From the NCBI GenBank assembly GCA_029263945.1, contig JARIDM010000233.1, positions 1 through 5,827 of the forward strand: 5,827 nucleotides of DNA, given 5' to 3'. Of the stretch, positions 1 through 4,244 are shown piece after piece. The position numbers were made by a program, and so were the translations under genes. How positions within the stretch are numbered: the first letter of the stretch is position 1; every line of letters begins with the position of its first letter. Below the pieces are notes generated by a model. That model searched no databases and was not told the DNA's origin. It saw nothing but the letters and a program-made list of their open reading frames with translations. Source of the DNA: Sporosarcina sp. GTDB taxonomy: Bacteria; Bacillota; Bacilli; Bacillales_A; Planococcaceae.

Positions 1-647
1 TGATCTTTTTGTTGTTTCTGTGATTCAAAGGAAGCTTTTAATCCTTCTAATTCTTTTTTATTGTCTTCTTGCTCTGCAAGTTTTTCTTCAACCTGTTTCT
101 TTTCTACTTCTAATTGTTCCTGGTCATCTGCTTGTTGTTTCATGATGGCACGGTCCGCATCTAGCAGCGTCTTTACTGTAGAAAAGCGGTCAATAAAGTC
201 TGAGAAATTATTTGCGCCGAGTAACACATCAAGGTAATCTACTGGATCACCGTTTGCTTGCATGGCACGTACACGTTCGATTAAAACCAAATCACGTTCA
301 GCGATTTTCTTTTCAAGAGAAGCGATAGAAGCTTGTAATGCTTCAACTTCTTGCCTAGTCTCTTTAATTTGGTTTTCAACTGTTGTGATATGATTATTCG
401 TTGTTGTAATTTCATTGTTAATTTTTGTGATTTGGTCTTGAATTGACGAAAGTTTTGATTTATTCGTATCAATTTCTGTTGATTTTTGTTTAATGCCGTT
501 ATTCAATTCATTTTTCTTTTGTTCAACTTGTTCTTTCTTGTCTTTCATATCACTTAACGAATTTGCTGAAACTTGAGGACTTGCCATTACTGATGACAGC
601 ATCAATGTCGCTACCATAAACGATAGAATCCATTTACTCATTCTCAC
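1..647 (-). CDS. Secreted coiled-coil protein, N-terminal part of a CwlO/PcsB-type peptidoglycan hydrolase or activator (3' end outside window)
   Basis: The first 215 codons are visible and the frame runs off the window edge, so no catalytic domain (NlpC/P60 or M23) can be seen. Residues 1-28 form a signal peptide: a short basic start (MRMSKW), a hydrophobic core and a likely cleavage after VSA at 26-28. Residues about 30-120 and 165-215 are rich in K, E and Q and strongly coiled-coil-like. They flank a segment (about 124-165, RVRAMQANGDPVDYLDVLLG then FSDFIDRFSTV) that resembles the conserved hinge of CwlO/PcsB N-terminal domains. In that family the coiled coil contacts FtsX and holds the hydrolase inactive until FtsEX acts. 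The gene sits 42 bp after ftsX with no terminator between, which fits this role. I place the start at GTG 647 because AGAGGGG lies 10 bases before it. The in-frame ATG at 641 is the alternative but is 16 bases from that site. Family assignment is confident; the enzyme class is not known. Confidence 0.85.
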   Translation of the reverse strand, partial: MRMSKWILSFMVATLMLSSVMASPQVSANSLSDMKDKKEQVEQKKNELNNGIKQKSTEIDTNKSKLSSIQDQITKINNEITTTNNHITTVENQIKETRQEVEALQASIASLEKKIAERDLVLIERVRAMQANGDPVDYLDVLLGANNFSDFIDRFSTVKTLLDADRAIMKQQADDQEQLEVEKKQVEEKLAEQEDNKKELEGLKASFESQKQQKD

Positions 648-657
648 TTTATAATTT

Positions 658-664
658 CCCCTCT
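658..664 (-). promoter_or_regulatory. Ribosome binding site of the coiled-coil secreted protein
   Basis: The minus strand reads AGAGGGG here. It lies 10 bases before GTG 647 and 16 bases before ATG 641, which favours the GTG start. A weaker GTGAG just before the ATG is too close to serve it. Confidence 0.5.
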
Positions 665-689
665 CAAACTTTAGCTTACTTCTCTATTT

Positions 690-1574
690 TTAAACTCTTA
701 AAAATTTACGCACAGACATGAAGCTGCCCCATATACCGATAAACACACCGATGAACAACAACAAGCCATTCAATTGGAAAATGAAAGGTGTTGTCGGCAA
801 TAGCTGGAACAATTCTCCTTGTACTTTTGGTTGTAGTCGATCATAAAGGTTAACATATGTAACAGACAAAATAATCATTGGCAACAAAGCGCCAAGTATA
901 CCTAACCAAATGCCTTCTAAAACAAACGGAATACGCACGAAACTATTCGTTGCACCCACGAGTTTCATAATTTCAATTTCTCTCTTGCGCGCAACAATCG
1001 TCACACGAATTGTATTTGAAATGAGGAACATCGCAGTAAACAACAATGCAATAATGAGCACGACGCCAACATTTCGTCCTTTATTTAGGACATTAAATAA
1101 CTTCTCTACCTTGCCTTCGCCGTACTTGACTTCGTGGATATAATCGTAAGTTTCGATTTCCTTAGCAATTCCAGCTGTCTTTTGTGGATCAACAGCCTTG
1201 ACATAAAAAACGTTGCGTAAAGGGTTATTTTGTTTGTATAAATCTAACTCTTTGCCATAGCCTTCAATCATCTTTTCTAGTTCGTCTTCATTAGATGAAA
1301 ACTTCACTTCGACGATATCAGGATTCTTTTTCAAGGTGTTTTCTAATTTATTTAAAGATTCTTCACCTGCGGCCAAATCTACAAGTACTTTAATCTCGAC
1401 ATCTTGTTCTATATTCGTAGCGATTTTATTTAAATTCATCATCATAACGATGAATACCCCAACAAGTAATAAAGTTACGGTTACAGCACTAATAGAAGCA
1501 AAAGTCATCCATCGGTTACGACCAATGCTTTTCATACTCTCTATAAAGTGTCTTCTAAGAGTTCTAATTTTCAA
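690..1574 (-). CDS. ftsX: Cell division ABC transporter permease FtsX
   Basis: FtsX is the membrane subunit of the FtsEX complex, which passes ATPase cycles of FtsE to peptidoglycan hydrolases outside the cell. From the TTG start the protein is 294 residues, close to the roughly 296 of the Bacillus subtilis protein as I recall it. Four membrane segments are visible at about 25-47, 169-191, 218-240 and 265-287. A large extracellular loop lies between the first and second (about 48-167), the part that binds the partner hydrolase. Family-typical stretches include GRNRWMTFASISAVTVTLLL near the start, NTIRVT and REIEIMKLVGATN after segment 2, and SVRKFLRV at the end. The TTG at 1574 is chosen because GGAGGTGA lies 8 bases before it and MKIRTLRRHF then aligns with the family start. 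The frame is open upstream to an ATG at 1628, but that extension would lie wholly within ftsE. The gene overlaps ftsE by 11 bp, implying coupled translation. Confidence 0.96.
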   Translation of the reverse strand: MKIRTLRRHFIESMKSIGRNRWMTFASISAVTVTLLLVGVFIVMMMNLNKIATNIEQDVEIKVLVDLAAGEESLNKLENTLKKNPDIVEVKFSSNEDELEKMIEGYGKELDLYKQNNPLRNVFYVKAVDPQKTAGIAKEIETYDYIHEVKYGEGKVEKLFNVLNKGRNVGVVLIIALLFTAMFLISNTIRVTIVARKREIEIMKLVGATNSFVRIPFVLEGIWLGILGALLPMIILSVTYVNLYDRLQPKVQGELFQLLPTTPFIFQLNGLLLFIGVFIGIWGSFMSVRKFLRV

Positions 1575-2250
1575 CGCTATAGTCACCTCCGACTTCATCG
1601 CGGGCAATAATTCCGCCGTCAATTTCAATCACTCGGTGTCTAATTGTGTTTACAACTTCCTTATTATGGGTAGCCATAATAATAGTCGTGCCACGCGCAT
1701 TAATTTTTTCAAGTATTTTCATAATCTCCCAAGAAGTTTCAGGATCTAAGTTTCCTGTCGGTTCGTCTGCAATGACTACTTCAGGATTGTTCACAATCGA
1801 CCGAGCAATTGAAACACGTTGCTGTTCGCCACCAGACAGTTCTTCTGGGAACATTCTCACTTTATGTGTCAGTCCGACAAGTTTAAGGACTTCATTTACT
1901 TTTTTGCGAATACTTTGTGGCGATTCCTCGATCACTTCAAGTGCAAAAGCAATATTTTCATAGACATTTAACTTTGATAAGAGTTTGAAATCCTGAAAGA
2001 CAACACCGATTCTCCGGCGTAGTTGCGGAATTTCTTTTTGTTTAAGTGTTGCGAGATTAATATCCTTAAACATGATGACTCCGCTTGTTGGTGCTTCTTC
2101 TCGGTACATCATCTTGATAAATGTAGATTTACCTGCACCGCTTGGCCCGACAACATAAACAAATTCACCACGTGCAATCTTTATATTAAGGCCATTGGAC
2201 GCAATCACGCCATTGGGATATTTCTTATAGACATCCTTCATTTTTATCAC
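1564..2250 (-). CDS. ftsE: Cell division ATP-binding protein FtsE
   Basis: FtsE is the cytoplasmic ATPase of FtsEX. It does not appear to transport a substrate; it drives FtsX to switch on cell-wall hydrolases. The protein is 228 residues, the normal family length. All ABC ATPase elements are intact: Walker A GPSGAGKST at 35-43, Q-loop Gln86, signature LSGGEQQR at 138-145, Walker B VVIADEP at 158-164 with catalytic Glu163, D-loop NLD at 167-169 and H-loop His195. VVFQDFKLL at 83-91 and the start MIKMKDVYKKYPNGV closely match Bacillus FtsE. I keep the GTG start at 2250 because MIKM aligns with the family N-terminus and a GGGTGG site lies 7 bases upstream. The ATG three codons later would remove conserved residues. 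The gene ends with TAG, overlaps ftsX and is first in the ftsE-ftsX-hydrolase unit. Confidence 0.97.
   Translation of the reverse strand: MIKMKDVYKKYPNGVIASNGLNIKIARGEFVYVVGPSGAGKSTFIKMMYREEAPTSGVIMFKDINLATLKQKEIPQLRRRIGVVFQDFKLLSKLNVYENIAFALEVIEESPQSIRKKVNEVLKLVGLTHKVRMFPEELSGGEQQRVSIARSIVNNPEVVIADEPTGNLDPETSWEIMKILEKINARGTTIIMATHNKEVVNTIRHRVIEIDGGIIARDEVGGDYSVEN
1583..1590 (-). promoter_or_regulatory. Ribosome binding site of ftsX, inside ftsE
   Basis: The minus strand reads GGAGGTGA, a near-perfect complement to the 16S rRNA 3' end. It lies 8 bases before TTG 1574 and within the last codons of ftsE (V-G-G-D). It decides the TTG start over the upstream ATG at 1628. Confidence 0.85.
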
Positions 2251-2257
2251 GTTAAAA

Positions 2258-2263
2258 CCACCC
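2258..2263 (-). promoter_or_regulatory. Weak ribosome binding site of ftsE
   Basis: The minus strand reads GGGTGG, 7 bases before GTG 2250. It is a poorer match than the sites of ftsX, cccB and prfB. Together with the GTG start this suggests modest initiation on ftsE. Confidence 0.5.
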
Positions 2264-2297
2264 GAACTATTCTAGACCAGATTTAGTCAGCACAATG

Positions 2298-2306
2298 AGT
2301 ATAGCA
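2298..2306 (-). promoter_or_regulatory. Candidate extended -10 promoter of ftsE-ftsX
   Basis: The minus strand reads TGC TATACT, an extended -10 element (TGnTATAAT type) for the vegetative sigma factor. No good -35 lies 16-18 bases upstream; TTGAGG is present but only 12 bases away. Transcription would start near 2290, giving a leader of about 40 bases before ftsE. A strong terminator separates ftsE from cccB, so ftsE needs its own promoter, and this is the best candidate in the 160-bp gap. Not proven. Confidence 0.45.
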
Positions 2307-2411
2307 TGTTTTAATCCTCAAGGTTATTACAGTTATATTTCATTTGTTTTACATCATCAGATATAAACTTGTTTATTTCTACATTCCCTTACAATATCTC
2401 CCATTAAATGC

Positions 2412-2449
2412 AAAAAAACCTCTATGAACAAGTTGTCCATAGAGGTTTT
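2412..2449 (-). terminator. Rho-independent terminator of cccB, with T-runs on both strands
   Basis: A perfect 12-bp inverted repeat (AAAACCTCTATG at 2415-2426 against CATAGAGGTTTT at 2438-2449) is extended on the minus strand by a G-T pair and an ACA/TGT stem closing a 3-base loop. On the minus strand it is followed by seven T (2418-2412). On the plus strand it is followed by T7 at 2451-2457, so it could work in both directions. It begins just after the cccB stop codon (2458-2456), which lies inside the T/A run. It isolates cccB from ftsE. Confidence 0.93.
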
Positions 2450-2455
2450 GTTTTT

Positions 2456-2791
2456 TTATTTCTTTGCTGCTAACCACTCAGCGACTGCATCTGCTTCTTC
2501 GCCTTCAATGATTCCAGCTGGCATTCCGCCTTGACCGTTGATAATAACGTCATGAATTTCATCTTGTGATAATTTATCACCAATTTTGTCTAGTGCTGGA
2601 CCACTTGCACCTTCAAGGTTTCCCCCGTGACAAGCGATACATTTGTTGTTCACAATTTTCTCTGCGTCAACCGTTGCTACATCGCCGTCCGTAGCACCTT
2701 GATCTTTGTCACTGCTTGTATCATCTCCGCCACCACATGCGCCGAGGACAAGAACAGCTCCAAATAATGCTGCTAATAATTTTTTCTTCAA
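2456..2791 (-). CDS. cccB: Cytochrome c-551, membrane-anchored lipoprotein
   Basis: This is a small class I c-type cytochrome that carries electrons on the outer face of the membrane, probably in the branch feeding a terminal oxidase. From the TTG start it is 111 residues, the usual size for CccB. Residues 1-18 are a lipoprotein signal (KKK, hydrophobic core, lipobox LGAC) with Cys19 as the lipid anchor. Residues 20-42 are an acidic, Gly/Ser-rich linker. The haem site is CIACH at 51-55 (His55 proximal ligand), followed by NLEGASGPAL at 58-67, and Met90 in GGMPAG is the likely sixth ligand. The C-terminus VAEWLAAKK is typical. TTG 2791 is chosen because AGGAGG lies 9 bases before it and it starts the signal peptide correctly. 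An in-frame ATG at 2854 would add 21 residues before the signal. The position between prfB and ftsE matches B. subtilis. Confidence 0.94.
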   Translation of the reverse strand: MKKKLLAALFGAVLVLGACGGGDDTSSDKDQGATDGDVATVDAEKIVNNKCIACHGGNLEGASGPALDKIGDKLSQDEIHDVIINGQGGMPAGIIEGEEADAVAEWLAAKK

Positions 2792-2800
2792 GCTACTTTC

Positions 2801-2806
2801 CCTCCT
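2801..2806 (-). promoter_or_regulatory. Ribosome binding site of cccB
   Basis: AGGAGG on the minus strand, 9 bases before TTG 2791. It decides the TTG start over the upstream in-frame ATG at 2854. Confidence 0.88.
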
Positions 2807-2827
2807 TCGAATTAAATAATATGGGTT

Positions 2828-2847
2828 AAAGAAGTGTATACTTCTTT
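2828..2847. repeat. Perfect 20-bp interrupted palindrome in the cccB leader
   Basis: Two 8-base arms (plus strand AAAGAAGT at 2828-2835 and ACTTCTTT at 2840-2847) flank a central GTAT. The element lies between the candidate -10 at 2862-2867 and the cccB ribosome binding site, so it is probably transcribed. It could be an operator for a dimeric repressor or a short hairpin in the mRNA leader. It lacks a T-run that would make it a terminator on the minus strand. The symmetry is seen directly; the function is inference. Confidence 0.5.
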
Positions 2848-2861
2848 TTTCCATTCAACTT

Positions 2862-2870
2862 AGTATACCA
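2862..2870 (-). promoter_or_regulatory. Candidate extended -10 promoter of cccB
   Basis: The minus strand reads TGG TATACT, an extended -10 element. The region 16-18 bases upstream has only poor -35 matches. Transcription would start near 2855, giving a leader of about 65 bases that contains the palindrome at 2828-2847 and the AGGAGG site. Confidence 0.4.
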
Positions 2871-3079
2871 ATAAATAAGCCATTTGAACCCTTACACGAT
2901 TCTTTCGAAATCAGACTAATAATAACAAACTTCATCACATCAAGCTTCATAGCCAATTTCTCCAACTTTGAAAATGCGTTTTTTTAACGATTTCGTGTTA
3001 GACGGTTACGTAAACAGGTGCTAATGTGTGTATACACCATTTCGACATACTTGAAACATGTACCGGTGAAATTTTATTC

Positions 3080-3101
3080 AAAAGGACGTTTTTGCGTCCC
3101 C
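3080..3101 (-). terminator. Probable terminator of secA-prfB
   Basis: On the minus strand a 5-bp GC-rich stem (GGACG at 3099-3095, CGTCC at 3088-3084) closes a CAAAAA loop and is followed by TTTT (3083-3080). Two G-T pairs could lengthen the stem. It lies a few bases after the prfB stop. The stem and T-run are short, so termination may be partial. Confidence 0.6.
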
Positions 3102-3107
3102 GTTTCA

Positions 3108-4212
3108 TCAATCGATTTGCGAACGTAAGTAAGCGTTGATAAACATGTCTAGTTCGCCGTCCATGACTGCGCTCACGTTTCCAGTTTCCGCATCTGTTCG
3201 GTGGTCTTTTACCATTGAATACGGGTGGAATACGTAAGAGCGAATCTGACTGCCCCAGCCAATTTCTTTCTGATCGCCACGAATTTCTAATAAACGTTGA
3301 CGTTCTTCTTCTACTTTAATCTGATACAACTTAGATTTTAACAGGTTCAGCGCACGTTCACGGTTTTTAATCTGCGAGCGTTCCGTTTGACAGGTTACAA
3401 CCGCGCCAGTTGGAATATGCGTCATTCGAACAGCAGAATCCGTTACGTTAACGTGCTGTCCACCCGCGCCACTTGAGCGGTACGTATCGATTTTAATATC
3501 TTCTGTGCGAATCTCAATGTCGATATCGCCATCGAATTCAGGCATGACTTCACACGATACAAACGAAGTGTGACGACGGCCCGAAGAATCGAACGGTGAA
3601 ATTCGAACAAGTCGGTGAACGCCTTTTTCTGCTTTTAAATAACCGAAAACATTATGCCCTTTAATTGACAACGTAACAGATTTGACACCTGCTTCATCAC
3701 CCGCTTGGTAATCGAGCGTTTCCACTTTAAATTTATGTTGTTCAGCCCAACGCGTATACATACGAAGCAGCATAGAAGCCCAATCCTGAGACTCTGTTCC
3801 CCCTGCACCTGAATGTAACTCAACGACTGCATTGTGACGGTCAAATTCACCGCTTAATAATAAATGCAACTCAAATTCTTCAAGGGTCTTCATGAATGCT
3901 TTTAATTCATCCACAAGTTCCACATGCAGCTCTTCATCAGCTTCTTCACGTAGAAGCTCTAACGTCATCTCTAGGTTATCTTGTACATCTGTTAGCTCTG
4001 TATAACCTTCGACAACTTCTTTCAGGACATTTGATTCTGCGATCACTTTTTGTGCAGTCTCTTGGTTATCCCAAAATGTCGGGTCTGCCATCATTTCATC
4101 AAATTCTTGTATTTTAGCCTCTTTGTTTTCTAAGTCAAAGAGACCCCCTGAAGTCCACTAATTTCTTAGCTGTAGTGTCGAGCTCATTCCGTACATCTGA
4201 TAATTCCATCAT
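3108..4212 (-). CDS. prfB: Peptide chain release factor 2 (RF2), made by programmed +1 frameshift
   Basis: RF2 recognises UGA and UAA stop codons in the ribosome and triggers peptide release. Zero-frame translation from ATG 4212 gives 25 codons (MMELSDVRNELDTTAKKLVD then FRGSL) and meets TGA at 4137-4135. Skipping the T at 4137 continues as DLENKEAKIQEFDEMMADP to the stop at 3108, for 367 residues in all, against about 366 in B. subtilis. Without the frameshift an annotator would see only a 328-codon frame from ATG 4094. In this numbering the stop-reading tripeptide SPF is at 205-207 and the catalytic GGQ at 250-252. Residue 246, four before GGQ, is Ser. The second ATG (4209) matches the B. 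subtilis start MELSEIR, while the first has better spacing (8 bases) to AGGAGG. The gene follows secA by 32 bp with no terminator and is probably cotranscribed with it. Its own final stop is TGA. Confidence 0.96.
4134..4149 (-). promoter_or_regulatory. Programmed +1 ribosomal frameshift site of prfB
   Basis: The minus strand reads AGGGGG TCT CTT TGA C. The CTT-TGA-C slippery sequence holds the in-frame stop (4137-4135), and the internal Shine-Dalgarno-like AGGGGG (4149-4144) sits 3 bases before CTT, as in the well-studied E. coli site (AGGGGG TAT CTT TGA C). The known logic is feedback: when RF2 is scarce, termination at this UGA is slow, the ribosome slips forward and makes RF2; when RF2 is plentiful, a 25-residue peptide is released. 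Confidence 0.97.
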
Positions 4213-4220
4213 AATTGCTT

Positions 4221-4226
4221 CCTCCT
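4221..4226 (-). promoter_or_regulatory. Ribosome binding site of prfB
   Basis: AGGAGG on the minus strand lies 8 bases before ATG 4212 and 11 before ATG 4209. It fixes the start of the short zero-frame leader, which is needed to see that the TGA at 4137 is in frame. Confidence 0.88.
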
Positions 4227-4244
4227 GATATCGGCAACTTTCAT

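Larger units (their letters stand above)
2792..3107. other. Intergenic region between prfB and cccB
   Basis: This 316-bp AT-rich stretch holds no supportable gene on either strand. From the prfB side it contains the prfB hairpin terminator, about 190 bases in which I see only short palindromes (GTGTATACAC at 3028-3037, TTACGTAA at 3006-3013), then the candidate cccB promoter, the 20-bp palindrome and the cccB ribosome binding site. I see no riboswitch or small RNA that I can name. Confidence 0.7.

Noticed and set aside
281..472. Minus-strand 63-codon frame rich in K, Q and L
   Set aside because: It is an out-of-phase reading of the coiled-coil protein gene, whose own frame is continuous from 647 to the window edge and carries a signal peptide and family features.
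910..2286. Plus-strand frames at 910-1143, 1336-1749, 1646-1963 and 2023-2286
   Set aside because: They are antisense to ftsX and ftsE, lack convincing ribosome binding sites and have compositions expected of reverse-strand shadows.
2311..2322. TTGAGG as the -35 of the ftsE promoter
   Set aside because: Only 12 bases separate it from TATACT, too short for a normal sigma-A promoter; the extended -10 alone is the better reading.
2950..3000. A/T-run hairpin (AAATCGTT and AACG-C-ATTT on the minus strand) as a terminator or small RNA
   Set aside because: The stem has a bulge and is AT-rich with no following T-run on the minus strand; it is within what AT-rich intergenic DNA gives by chance.
3006..3013. 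TTACGTAA palindrome as an operator
   Set aside because: It is only 8 bp, single copy and far from the candidate promoter; no support beyond symmetry.
3635..4117. Minus-strand frame 3635-3850 and plus-strand frame 3896-4117
   Set aside because: Both overlap the conserved RF2 coding sequence in another frame and resemble no family I know.
4135..4212. prfB as a pseudogene broken by a stop codon, or a sequencing error
   Set aside because: The stop sits in the exact CTT-TGA-C plus AGGGGG recoding context, and the remainder of RF2 is intact with SPF and GGQ present.
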